Assembly (NCBI RefSeq): GCF_000332515.2
Contig: NZ_AOGZ02000001.1
Coordinates: 188,501 to 252,500, forward strand
DNA from: Leptospira wolbachii serovar Codice str. CDC
GTDB taxonomy: Bacteria > Spirochaetota > Leptospiria > Leptospirales > Leptospiraceae
Reading direction: 5' to 3'
DNA: 64,000 bases
The notes under the pieces were generated by a model, which had not been told where the DNA came from, did no database searches, and worked only from the letters and a program-made list of their open reading frames with translations. How positions within the stretch are numbered: the first letter of the stretch is position 1; each line of letters opens with the position of its first letter. Shown piece after piece: positions 26,049-35,900 of this stretch. The position numbers were made by a program, and so were the translations under genes.

Positions 26049-27455
26049 ATGATACAATCCAAAAAAGCAATTGGTTTCTTCGGTAGTTTGGCATTTTTGG
26101 CATTTGGATATTTTTATTTTTCTGCCAAAGGAGTCCTACCGTTTGCCGATTTTGCACTTTTGGAATGGCAAACGAAATTAGTAGAGCAAGGTATTTTTTA
26201 TTTACCCTACACCCACCAAACACAAGATCCAGATTTTTCTTTTTTTCCGCTACCTGATCTTTTTTTCCAACTAACAAATGGTACAGCACAGTCTACATTC
26301 CCTAACTTCTACCCACTTCTAATCTCACCTATTTTCAGAGTCGGTGAATTGTCTGGCGTCGTCATATCACAAATAATTTTATTTTTCGGTGCAATCTGCA
26401 TATTTCATCAAATCAGAAAAGATGCCAAATCCACATTACTATTGTTATTTGGATCAACCCTACCAATTTATGTTTTCTTAATCCATGAAACTGTTTTGAT
26501 TTTTTCCTTAGAAATATTAGTTTTGTTTTTGTTTCATAAAGAACGACCGACCATTGCTGGGTTGATTTCCGCTGTCATCATTTGGATTCGACCAGAGATG
26601 GGTTTGGCGATGGTATTCATTCCCTTTTGTTTTACGATGTCATTACGATTGATCCGCTTCGAAATTTCTGTCCTCTTCGGCTTGGTTCTTTTAAGTTTGG
26701 GAAATTTTTTTATTACAGATTCTCTTCTTCCATTACGTATGGCAAAAAATTCTGATTTTCAATTTCGACCAGAAAACGCATATTACCTCATAAAAATTTG
26801 GACAGAACAAGTTCCCGTTTTTTTAGTTTCTATTTTCTTTTTATTACGTTCTTTTTTTAATAAAAAAACTTCTATCTCTCTTCTTTTCCTTTTCCTAATA
26901 ACAATGATAATGATTTTACTCGCTCCCAATACGGGTGGTCACAATACACCTCGTTATTTATATGGACTTGTTCCACTCTACATATTGATTTTGAGTAAGG
27001 GGGAAGAGCCAAAAACCCTTGTCTCTTATCAATGGATCTTTCTCATAACCTTGGTTTCTTTATATACGGTTTGGAATCTCAACACTCAGATCAAGGAACT
27101 AAAAAAAATATCAAAATTTCAATCGAATACCTTAAGCGAAATACGTAAGTTAGGTGATTCTGTTCTATTATTCAATAATTCGGATTTTTCTTTCGTTGTC
27201 TTACCATTACTACATGAAAACAAAGATTTGCTACTTTTAAGAAAAGACTACAATCCCCAACTTCTGACTGAGTTACTGCTAAAAGAGAATATAAAATCAT
27301 TTACATTTTTAGAACTTCCTCCTTCTCCCTATTCACTACCTGACAATCTCATACTTTCTAATTGTCCACACAATTGTAGTTTTAGAAAAACAAAAACCCT
27401 TCCCTTGCCCAATGCACTACTCCCCATCACCCAAACGCAATACCTCAGAAAATAA
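26049..27455 (+). CDS. Polytopic membrane protein, GT-C glycosyltransferase-like
   Basis: A 468-residue protein with roughly 10-11 transmembrane helices. After the first helix comes a periplasmic loop with acidic residues (FADFALLEWQTKLVEQG, then DPDF), and a further loop around residues 290-310 (APNTGGHNTPRYLYGLVPLY). The layout is that of GT-C glycosyltransferases using polyprenyl-linked sugars. I recall a Leptospira family annotated as LA_3751/LA_3752-type putative glycosyltransferases to which it may belong. The soluble C-terminal part has no clear motif. Divergent, with 47 bp, from the SGNH gene. Confidence 0.6.
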   Translation: MIQSKKAIGFFGSLAFLAFGYFYFSAKGVLPFADFALLEWQTKLVEQGIFYLPYTHQTQDPDFSFFPLPDLFFQLTNGTAQSTFPNFYPLLISPIFRVGELSGVVISQIILFFGAICIFHQIRKDAKSTLLLLFGSTLPIYVFLIHETVLIFSLEILVLFLFHKERPTIAGLISAVIIWIRPEMGLAMVFIPFCFTMSLRLIRFEISVLFGLVLLSLGNFFITDSLLPLRMAKNSDFQFRPENAYYLIKIWTEQVPVFLVSIFFLLRSFFNKKTSISLLFLFLITMIMILLAPNTGGHNTPRYLYGLVPLYILILSKGEEPKTLVSYQWIFLITLVSLYTVWNLNTQIKELKKISKFQSNTLSEIRKLGDSVLLFNNSDFSFVVLPLLHENKDLLLLRKDYNPQLLTELLLKENIKSFTFLELPPSPYSLPDNLILSNCPHNCSFRKTKTLPLPNALLPITQTQYLRK

Positions 27456-27525
27456 GGAAGAAGAAAGATATTTACCAATTTGTTTTCTCCTTGGATTTTC
27501 AATAGCTTCTGTTTGAATTCGTAAT

Positions 27526-28446
27526 ATGAACCCAAAACAATGTCCAAGTTGTGGTAGCACAAATTTATACCAAGAATCGGCAACTATCTATCGTTGTGGA
27601 GATTGTTTTGATAAATTACCTACAGGGGGAATGGTAGACGCCCCTCCTACCAAAGTTTATGGAACATCCAAACAAAACTCACAGGCTGGTACTTTTGGAA
27701 ATTGGAAAAATCTCATAACCGGAATCATGGTCGCATGGCTGGTATTAGGTTCTTCTGCCATTACTTATTATCAAAAACTAAAATCTGGTTTAAGTTTTAC
27801 TCAAGAAGAGGAAACAATATCCATTCCACTGGATCCCAATTTAGAATCAGAGGAAATCACTCCCGAAGGAGAATTTCAATACACGACGGCCTTACCAGAT
27901 ACAATCGGCAATGTATACATTGTAGGAAAATTTACCAATAAAAGCGGCCATCAATTGCTAATGCCAAAATTCACCGTTGATTTATTAAACGAAGAAGGGC
28001 ATAGTATTGTAACTAACGTTGGGTACGCTGAAAAAAATACAGTCTCCGATGGAGAGTCTGTTAGTTTTCAAGTATTAGTCGAAAAGGCTCCGATTTATGC
28101 TAATTTTGAAATCCATGTAACAGCCACTACAATTCAAAATGACATCAATAAACCTAAGCTGTTATTGAAACAAATTGATTTCAAACAAAACAAATACAAA
28201 GAGGTTGTAATCACTGGAAAAATACAAAATAAAGGTGATACTACAACAAACTTTACACGGATTACTTGCCTTCTAATCGACAAACAAGAAAATACGGTCG
28301 ACTACGCAACTGTTAGCTTAGAGAAGGAAGATTTTTTACCAAAAGAATCACAAAACTTTGAAATTATTTTTCCCAGAGCCAAACAAATTCCAAACTCGTT
28401 CTATTGCGAAACAGATGCAATTTTAAAAGAGAATACAAAGAACTAA
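27526..28446 (+). CDS. Zinc-ribbon membrane protein
   Basis: A 306-residue protein starting with a zinc ribbon (CPSCGSTNL... RCGDC, Cys6/9/24/27). A proline-rich spacer and a single transmembrane helix (residues ~66-82, ITGIMVAWLVLGSSAITYY) follow, then two beta-rich domains of about 95 residues with the pattern GNVYIVGKFTNKSGH and EVVITGKIQNKGDT. These look like the FxLYD/DUF3426-type Ig-like units that follow zinc ribbons in other bacterial membrane proteins. Topology would place the ribbon in the cytoplasm and the Ig-like units outside. Function unknown. Confidence 0.7.
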   Translation: MNPKQCPSCGSTNLYQESATIYRCGDCFDKLPTGGMVDAPPTKVYGTSKQNSQAGTFGNWKNLITGIMVAWLVLGSSAITYYQKLKSGLSFTQEEETISIPLDPNLESEEITPEGEFQYTTALPDTIGNVYIVGKFTNKSGHQLLMPKFTVDLLNEEGHSIVTNVGYAEKNTVSDGESVSFQVLVEKAPIYANFEIHVTATTIQNDINKPKLLLKQIDFKQNKYKEVVITGKIQNKGDTTTNFTRITCLLIDKQENTVDYATVSLEKEDFLPKESQNFEIIFPRAKQIPNSFYCETDAILKENTKN

Positions 28447-28640
28447 CTAATGTATGAAGCTCAATATAAAAAAGACAAACCATCCGATTGGATCTTATCT
28501 TTAATCCCCAAACCGATACCTGACAGAGTGAACCAATTTTGATCTGATCGCAAATAGAATTAAAAAACAATTCAGAAACGAGAAATTAAATTGGAAAAAT
28601 CCTTTCAAAATATCCAATCAAATAAAAATAGTTTTAAACC
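28447..28640. other. Intergenic region without recognised genes
   Basis: About 195 bp between the zinc-ribbon gene and the STAS gene. It holds only a 30-codon ORF starting at 28450 with no ribosome site. I found no convincing promoter, terminator or RNA gene. Confidence 0.5.
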
Positions 28641-28925
28641 TTGGCAATTCTAATCGAAATCAAGAACAACGATCTTTCCTTTGATGGACTCAGTGCCTTC
28701 CGGGAAAGAATTATGTCCACCATTAGCAATACAAAAGAAAATGTGGTCTTAGATTTTACGGATATTTCCATGTCCTTGGATAGTGCGACAATTGGGGAAT
28801 TGATGAAATTTCATTCGGCTATGGAAGCACAAAATTTACAATTGCAGATCCAAGGAGTCAACAAACTCATTCGTACTGTCTTTCGGTTGAACAAACTCGA
28901 CACAATTCTCCACTTAATCGATTAA
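28641..28925 (+). CDS. STAS-domain protein (anti-sigma factor antagonist-like)
   Basis: A 94-residue single STAS domain: VVLDFTDISMSLDSATIGELM then LQLQIQGVNKLIRTVFRLNKL. The position of the phosphorylatable Ser of SpoIIAA (second Ser of DSSG) is Ala49 here (D47-S48-A49-T50), so regulation by kinase would have to use Ser48 or Thr50, or be absent. The start is taken as TTG 28641 because no ATG or GTG lies upstream in frame near the domain start; no clear SD is seen. No anti-sigma kinase is adjacent. Confidence 0.78.
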   Translation: MAILIEIKNNDLSFDGLSAFRERIMSTISNTKENVVLDFTDISMSLDSATIGELMKFHSAMEAQNLQLQIQGVNKLIRTVFRLNKLDTILHLID

Positions 28926-29007
28926 TACTTACGTAAGAGTACGAGTGCTTGTAGATATCTCGTCAAAGCATGTTCTAATCGAACGTTTGCTTTTCGTCTC
29001 ATTCTAG

Positions 29008-30117
29008 ATGAAGCCAATCAGACTCATTTTCCTTCTTCTCTTTTTGTTCACTTGCGCTCATCGAAAACCGGACTCTCTACTTTGGTTATTCCCTCTACTG
29101 GGAAATGGAAATGGTAGTACATCCCAAACCATTCCAGAGGAACCAACAAATCCAGCAGAAACTCTCTCCCCGACTTTCATTCAAATGACAATCCTCACAC
29201 CAGAATCGATAGAAGCATTCTGTCCTTTGTATGGAGGTCTTTTCATTCAATACACTCAAGATGAAGAGAGAACCTGCAATCCCATGGAGTGGAATCCAAG
29301 TTGTATCAACATCAGAACCGATGAAAATGGATCGCAAGTCCTTTTAGATCCGAGATCTTACACAGGAATTGATCTTCCAACGAATCTCGAGGTGGACTCG
29401 AGTTTATTTCCCAAGGACAAAAAATCCAATCTATTTTGTTTTTCAAGACCAATTCCCATCGATACCAATCATATCGAAATGTATAGTTTCCAAAATCAAT
29501 CAAAGGATAAATCATTAAACACTTGTTATACTACAATGGTTGAAACTCGATGTGCTGATTCTATTCCTCTTTTGGGAAGTGCTGAATTTATAATGCCAAA
29601 AGAATTCCCAATTGTAATCGCCGATGGAGACGGACATACGGGAACACATACATTGGAACTAAGTTATGTAACAGAAGAAAATCTTTATACAACCTGCGTT
29701 TATATTGGAAACGAACATAAAAGTATTCAAGGATTCACAAGTAATGCTTACATTTCAGGAAATCCCGAAACCAATGGTAGAAGTGGATATTGTGTCCAAT
29801 GCGAAGCTAACTATTGCAATTCAGTAGATCCGAATACGGGATTAGCTATTGTCAATGTTCCAGTGAATCGATTTTCAATTCCCGTCGGTGAGACTATCAC
29901 AGCCAAATCAGAAATTGCACTATCTGTAATGAAAGGCCAAGGACATTTTAAACATACAGTTCGATGGACAATCGAAGGTTTCCGACAAATTGTAACTTTT
30001 GAAGAAATATCAATACTAACAGCAAATAGTATTTTCCTTCTCTGGTTTCTAATTCCTTCGTTGGTTATGATTTGTTATTTTTGCCATAAAAAATGGAAAC
30101 ATTGGATTCGAAAATAG
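29008..30117 (+). CDS. Lipoprotein with C-terminal membrane segment
   Basis: A 369-residue exported protein. The signal peptide ends in a probable lipobox (LFLFTC, Cys16). The mature part is Cys-rich (about a dozen Cys, several as CVQCEANYC) and mostly beta in character. Unusually for a lipoprotein, it ends in a hydrophobic helix (residues ~342-360, IFLLWFLIPSLVMICYF) plus a basic tail (HKKWKHWIRK). No family recognised. The tail resembles a transmembrane anchor or a sorting signal. It converges with the kinase gene, leaving 6 bp. Confidence 0.65.
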   Translation: MKPIRLIFLLLFLFTCAHRKPDSLLWLFPLLGNGNGSTSQTIPEEPTNPAETLSPTFIQMTILTPESIEAFCPLYGGLFIQYTQDEERTCNPMEWNPSCINIRTDENGSQVLLDPRSYTGIDLPTNLEVDSSLFPKDKKSNLFCFSRPIPIDTNHIEMYSFQNQSKDKSLNTCYTTMVETRCADSIPLLGSAEFIMPKEFPIVIADGDGHTGTHTLELSYVTEENLYTTCVYIGNEHKSIQGFTSNAYISGNPETNGRSGYCVQCEANYCNSVDPNTGLAIVNVPVNRFSIPVGETITAKSEIALSVMKGQGHFKHTVRWTIEGFRQIVTFEEISILTANSIFLLWFLIPSLVMICYFCHKKWKHWIRK

Positions 30118-30123
30118 AACTTA

Positions 30124-31557
30124 TCAAAACGGAAACACCAAATCGAACTGAACACTTTGTCCTGGACTTACTTTTACTTTTCCTTTTAATTGTTGGACCA
30201 GTAAATTCATAAGTTTAATTCCAAATCCAGTCTCCAAATTCTCCAAAGAATAGGAGTCTGGAAGTGGCTCTCCGTCATCACTATAGAGAAATTGAATCTG
30301 ATGATCATCTTTTCCGATTTGGATTTTAATTTTTCCAATATCTTTCTTTAGAAAGGAATGTTTTACAGAATTACAAATTAATTCATTTAAAATAATTCCT
30401 AAATTGTTAGCAATATCTGGTTTCACAATCATTGGTGTATCAGCAGAAAAATCAAAACTGATATCTTTAGGATAAGTGGAAAGAATTTGACGCACCAAGT
30501 TAGGGATGTAGTCTTTTAGATCTATTTCATTAGAGTTTTGGGATCGATACAACCTATCATACAAAGCCATCATACTCCGCAAACGCCCTGCCGCTTCGTC
30601 AAATTGTTCCTTTAGGTGCGGATCTTGAGAAAAACTTGCCTGCATTTTCAAAAGACTAAAAACAGAAAATAGATTATTTTTAATTCGATGATGAACTTCT
30701 TGTAAAAGTAGTTCTTTCTCCTGCAATAACTGCGTTACTCTTTCTTCCGATTCAATGGTCCGAGTGATTAAAGTATGTAGGGCAACAAATCGATTGATAC
30801 TGCCATCAATCGACCGTAAGGGAACAATGGTTGCATTTACCCAATAGATAGACCCACTTTTTGTTCTATTCCGAATCTCCCCTTTCCACACATAGCCATT
30901 TTGAATCATGTGGTACATTCGTTCAAAAAAATCTGATGAATGGAACCCTGAGTTCAACAAACGGTGGTTATTGCCAATCAATTCCTCTCGTGAGTACATT
31001 GAAATTTCGCAAAACCGATCGTTGGCATAAGTAATGTTTCCATTTCTATCGGTGATTGTTATGACAGCATGTTCATCAAAGGCAAATTTTAATTGAGAAA
31101 ATTCAAACTGAGACATCTTCAATTCAAAGAAACTTTGGTAATGAAGTTTTGAAGGTGTTTGAACTTTGGGGCCAGGTTTTGTATGTATTTTAAATTCGGT
31201 TCCTAGGTCTTCGGTAATGTCCCTTGCAATCACAATGATCCTTTTGTTACCATTGGAATCGTGTTTAAGTTTTCCACGGCATTCGCAAGTTAAAAAATGT
31301 CCATCTCTATGTGCAATCCGCCATATCCCTTTGGTTTCAGATCCAGGTGTCTTCAAAAGAGACATCTTCGTACGTAATTCATTGCGATCGTCTGGATGAA
31401 AGAATTCATCCACCGAACGACCGAGAATTTCATCTGCTTCGTAACCTAATTTATCTTTGTGAAATGAGTTTGCATAACGGATTCTTTCAAAAGCATCTAA
31501 CTCACAAATTAAATCAGGAACGTTTGAAAGTAAGTCAATGTAATTTGTTTGGAACAT
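30124..31557 (-). CDS. PAS-PAS sensor histidine kinase, HisKA_2 type
   Basis: A 477-residue soluble kinase. PAS 1 spans about residues 5-118, PAS 2 about 150-268 (ITDRNGNITYANDRFCEIS, then the PAC segment). The HisKA_2 dimer/phosphoacceptor box is EVHHRIKNNLFSVFSLLKMQ with His290 as phosphoacceptor. The ATPase domain shows the N box (ILNELICNSVKH) and a G box (LENLETGFGIKLMNLL). Without a membrane segment it senses a cytosolic cue through PAS. It lies 4 bp after a response-regulator gene, so the two act together. Confidence 0.9.
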   Translation of the reverse strand: MFQTNYIDLLSNVPDLICELDAFERIRYANSFHKDKLGYEADEILGRSVDEFFHPDDRNELRTKMSLLKTPGSETKGIWRIAHRDGHFLTCECRGKLKHDSNGNKRIIVIARDITEDLGTEFKIHTKPGPKVQTPSKLHYQSFFELKMSQFEFSQLKFAFDEHAVITITDRNGNITYANDRFCEISMYSREELIGNNHRLLNSGFHSSDFFERMYHMIQNGYVWKGEIRNRTKSGSIYWVNATIVPLRSIDGSINRFVALHTLITRTIESEERVTQLLQEKELLLQEVHHRIKNNLFSVFSLLKMQASFSQDPHLKEQFDEAAGRLRSMMALYDRLYRSQNSNEIDLKDYIPNLVRQILSTYPKDISFDFSADTPMIVKPDIANNLGIILNELICNSVKHSFLKKDIGKIKIQIGKDDHQIQFLYSDDGEPLPDSYSLENLETGFGIKLMNLLVQQLKGKVKVSPGQSVQFDLVFPF

Positions 31558-31561
31558 GGTG

Positions 31562-32806
31562 TCAGATTTTTTTTACGGGTAACGAAAATTGAAAAGCCAC
31601 TTTAGTAACTGGACTGTCACTCCATTCTGAATGATCAACCACATTATGAACAGACAATTTTCCTTCATGTTTTTTAAAACAAGAGTCCACATAACTGAGT
31701 CCTAATCCAAAATCCAAGGTCCCGTATTCATCAAAAACATTCTTCGATAATCGATAGAATGGTTCAAAAACCAAATTTTCATATTGTAAAGGTATACCAT
31801 AAGTTCTATCTGCATTTGCTGTTGGTTGATTATAAACAATACATTTAAACCAATTATGTTCAACGTTTGTTACGATTGTTATATTGGAATTGGATTCCGA
31901 GAATTTACATGCATTCGTAATGATTTCCTTAAACGATGTCCGTAGAGAAAAATCATTATAAGAAACTTTGTATTTGGAATGATTGGGTTTTAAATCGCTA
32001 ACCAAAATCTGTTGGTTTTTTAAATCCAATAGCGGTTTTAAATCTTGAAGCCAAATTTGTAATTGTTGGTATAATTCTGCACAGGAAATTTCCTCGAACT
32101 GCATTTGGCTCGATACCATCAAATCAATATCGGCAAACATTTTTAGAGCCTTTTCAGCCATCCCCGTATTGATTTGAATGAGTTCCATTAAATCAGATTC
32201 AATTTTATAATGGTTCCCTTCCTTTACTGTAGTATCTGCAACTAATTTCAAAAGAGTAACAAGGGCACCAAAACCAGCACCTTGGCAAAAACTATTTTTC
32301 AAACTTTCAAATAGATTTTGATTTAAACGATTGAACTCACCCACACCTGCCATCTTTTCTTTCCATTGGATCCATTCCAAGTGGCCTTCCAATCGAAGTT
32401 GGCGTTCCCTTTTCGTGATCGTTTCGATCCGTTTCATTTCATAAAATTCAAATGCACGTTTTAGTTTTAATGATATTTCTTGTTCTTCCAAAGGTTTTAC
32501 AAGATAATCATAAACACCCAATTTCATAACGTTTACAATCAACTTAGGATTAATATGGGAAGTTAACATAAATATCACTGGGTCATTATCTTCTGACTTT
32601 AATTCCTGGATTAACTCTGCACCATTCAAACCAGGCATTTCATAATCGGTGATTACAACAGGAAAGGGGTTATCAAGATAAAATTCTAAAGCTTGTTTCC
32701 CATCACTTGCTAAAGTCACCTTATATCCTATCGCAGACAAACTATCCTTTAGATATGTAGCTGAGACTAATTCATCTTCAGCCAATAGAATTCTTTTTTC
32801 GTTCAC
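31562..32806 (-). CDS. Response regulator fused to a degenerate HATPase domain
   Basis: A 414-residue protein starting with GTG after a GGGAG ribosome site. The receiver has Asp11, phosphoacceptor Asp54 (ITDYEMPG), Thr82 and Lys104 (LVKPL). A helical middle and an ATPase-like end follow: N box FKEIITNACKFS, F box FEPFYRLSKN and G2 DFGLGLSYVDSC. I see neither an H-box phosphoacceptor in the middle nor a DxGxG G1 box, so it is probably not a normal kinase. First gene of a pair with the PAS kinase. Confidence 0.82.
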   Translation of the reverse strand: MNEKRILLAEDELVSATYLKDSLSAIGYKVTLASDGKQALEFYLDNPFPVVITDYEMPGLNGAELIQELKSEDNDPVIFMLTSHINPKLIVNVMKLGVYDYLVKPLEEQEISLKLKRAFEFYEMKRIETITKRERQLRLEGHLEWIQWKEKMAGVGEFNRLNQNLFESLKNSFCQGAGFGALVTLLKLVADTTVKEGNHYKIESDLMELIQINTGMAEKALKMFADIDLMVSSQMQFEEISCAELYQQLQIWLQDLKPLLDLKNQQILVSDLKPNHSKYKVSYNDFSLRTSFKEIITNACKFSESNSNITIVTNVEHNWFKCIVYNQPTANADRTYGIPLQYENLVFEPFYRLSKNVFDEYGTLDFGLGLSYVDSCFKKHEGKLSVHNVVDHSEWSDSPVTKVAFQFSLPVKKI

Positions 32807-32949
32807 CGATTCTCCCGAACTTTTATTGAAACCATCTTTCGATTCATGTTTATTTAAATCATTCTATGGTCAACAGATACGAACTGAACGGACTAACTAA
32901 GAGAAATAAAAAATCAATAAATTTCTACGCGCAGACAACTAGAATGATT

Positions 32950-35900
32950 CTAATTTTTTGCTAGCCGTTTCCTACGAAAATATTTTATTATCTCCGCATA
33001 AGAAACCATAACAAGTGTTCCATGGAATGCAAATAAATATACATGTATTGGGATCGGCGCAAAATAATAAACAGAACTTAGGTCAGTATAAAAGAAAATT
33101 GCACAAAGAAATAAGGAAAAACCAATTCCTGCCCAGATGATTCGATTGGAAAACAAATCCATTTGGAAAATGGACTCAGTTCTTGAACGTTTACTAAGAA
33201 CGTTTGCTATTTGTACTGTTATCGTTGGGAAAAAGAATGCAGTCAGAGATTGGAGATACTGTGGACTTGCTTCCGCCATATTCAACCCTTTCGGAGAGAG
33301 TGGTAACACTCCATTACATTCTGTATAAACAAAATAAAAATACGTAGTCAAACAAGAGAGAAAAAGAATCATTCCCTCTACAAGATAAGATCTCAGAATA
33401 AATTTAATAGATATAAGCTTCTCATTTCGATTCCGTGGTGGTCGAAACATAATTCCTTTTTCCGGTGGTTCTGCACCAAGACCCATTGCTGGAATCAAAT
33501 CTGTTCCAACGTCAACGGCAAGAACACCCATAACAGTCATAAGCAAAGGAAATCCGGGTATCAATGCCCAAAGCAGAAAAGGAATGAGCTCTTGTGGATT
33601 TGAGTTCAAAACGTACGCAGAAAATTTACGAATATTATCAAAAACACCTCGCCCTTCCTCAATGGCATCCACTATAGTTGCGAAATCATCGTCGACAATG
33701 ATCATTCTGGCTGCCTCTTTGGCAACTTCCGTCCCTCGTTTCCCCATCGCAATTCCAATGTCTGCTTTTTTGAGTGCGGGACCATCATTGACCCCATCTC
33801 CGGTAACTGCCACAATTTCACCTAATCCTTGCAACATGGTAACAATGCGTAATTTTTGGGAAGGAGATACTCTTGCAAAAATTGGTTCCCCTTTTCGGAT
33901 CCATTCCCTAAGAGAGGTATCATTCATTTTATCCAATTCCACACCAGTGATAACAATTGGAGTTTCTCCACCTATTCCAATAGACCTACCGACAGATTCA
34001 GCAGTTAATGGATGATCACCTGTAATCATTAAAATTCTGATCCCCGCTGTGTGACATTTAGAAATCGCATCAGGGACTTTAGGACGAATGGGATCGGCAA
34101 GACAACAATGACCTAAATAAACCATGTTGGATTCGATAGACTCCAAATTTGACAATGGATTTTCTTCCTCTATTACTTTATAAGCAAAAGAAAGAACACG
34201 ATAACCTTGGCTTGCGGAATGGTCGGAAGCTTTTTTAAGATTCGATCGTTTTGTTTCATCTAACAAAACAACGGAACCATTCTCATAAACATGTGTGCAA
34301 ATGGAAAGAATTTCGACAGGCCCACCTTTTGCATACGCAGTGGTAAAATTTTCTCCTTTAATTACCACACTCATACGTTTTCTTACTGATTCAAATGCAT
34401 TTGTATGAATTCGTTTTCCATTTGTATTTTTGATTCTATCTTGTGACAAATACAGCAACGCAAGTTCGGTCGGATCCCCCAAAGGACTGGGATCCAAACT
34501 AGCGTTATTACAATGATAACCACAACTTAAGAAAATCTGGTTACCTTCTTTTGTTTCTAACTCTTGAGGTGTGAATGATCGGGAATTAAAATACACTTCA
34601 ATCACACGCATTTGATTTTGCGTCAAAGTTCCTGTTTTATCCGAACATATAACAGTTGTACAGCCAAGTGTTTCTACGCTAGAAAGATCTTTCAGGATCG
34701 CATTTCGTTTTGCCATGCGCGAAACACCTAATGCCAAAGAAAGAGTTACAGTTGGTAATAAACCTTCTGGAACGTTTGCTACAAAAATCCCTATAAAGAA
34801 AATGAAGGCTTGGACAAAACTTAAGCCCGCAACCATGTATCCCAATAATAGAAAAACAATTCCAATCACAAAGGCAAATAACGATATAGAGATAACTGTT
34901 TGTTTTAATTGTTTTTGTAACGGACTCTCTTCCCGTTTAATTTTTGATGTAATCCCTGCGATTTGGCCTATCTCTGTGGACTGGCCTGTACCAAAAACTA
35001 TCGCTTTGGATTTTCCTTTGATTAAAGAACTGCCAGCAAAAAGAATGTTTGGCATTTCTAACCACAGAAACTTTCCCTCTAAAACAATTTCACTATCTGA
35101 TTTATAACGCCTTGCAGATGTGGACTCACCCGTAAGGGAAGAATTATCAACTTCAACGTCTTCCGATTCAATGATTCTACAATCGGCAGGTACAATATCC
35201 CCTTCAGAAAGAACAATCAAATCGCCGGGAACAATATCATCCGCTGGAACTGTTGTAGTCACACCATCTCGAATGACAGGACATTCCTGTGCGAGTAACT
35301 TACGTAAGGCCTCCACTGCATGGTCTGATTTAGATTCTTGAAAAAAAGAAAATATACCATTGATGACAACTACAATAAAAATGGCAATTCCCAACTCGGG
35401 CATATCTACACCGGGCACAAAACACAGAACAGTTGCTACCCATAACAGAATCGCGAATAAACTAAAAAAACTTTTTAAAAATTTCCAAATGATTGGTGTA
35501 GACTTTTCATTTTCAATCGCATTCTTACCAAATGTTTTCAGGCGAATGTTTGCCTCGGATTGACTTAGGCCATTTTGTAAATCTGTTTGTAATTCAAATG
35601 CAATCTGAGATTGGTTTAAATTTTTGTAACTAGGCTTCATATCTGATTCGCCACGTTGCACCACAGACAAAACCTTTGATTCGGTATCACATTTCAACAA
35701 TTCATCAAAAATTTGCGGAAGAAGCGAAGAAAGACCATGTAACAAACGTAAGTGTAGCGATGGTTGAGTTTCTGGGATCATTTGAAATAGGACCAAATGA
35801 ATGATGCGATCCCCCATAAGAATACCTTTGGGAATCAAAAACAAAAAAACCTCGGGAGTTTTGATATGTATGGAGCGAAAATGTGGAATTAAAATATGAG

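Noticed and set aside
28450..28542. 30-codon ORF after the zinc-ribbon gene
   Set aside because: No ribosome site, no signal peptide and no coding character; it starts 3 bp after the previous stop by chance.
32940..32952. TAGAAT-G-ATTCTA dyad at the end of the P-type ATPase gene
   Set aside because: A one-base loop cannot form a terminator, and there is no downstream promoter it could regulate; likely chance in AT-rich DNA.
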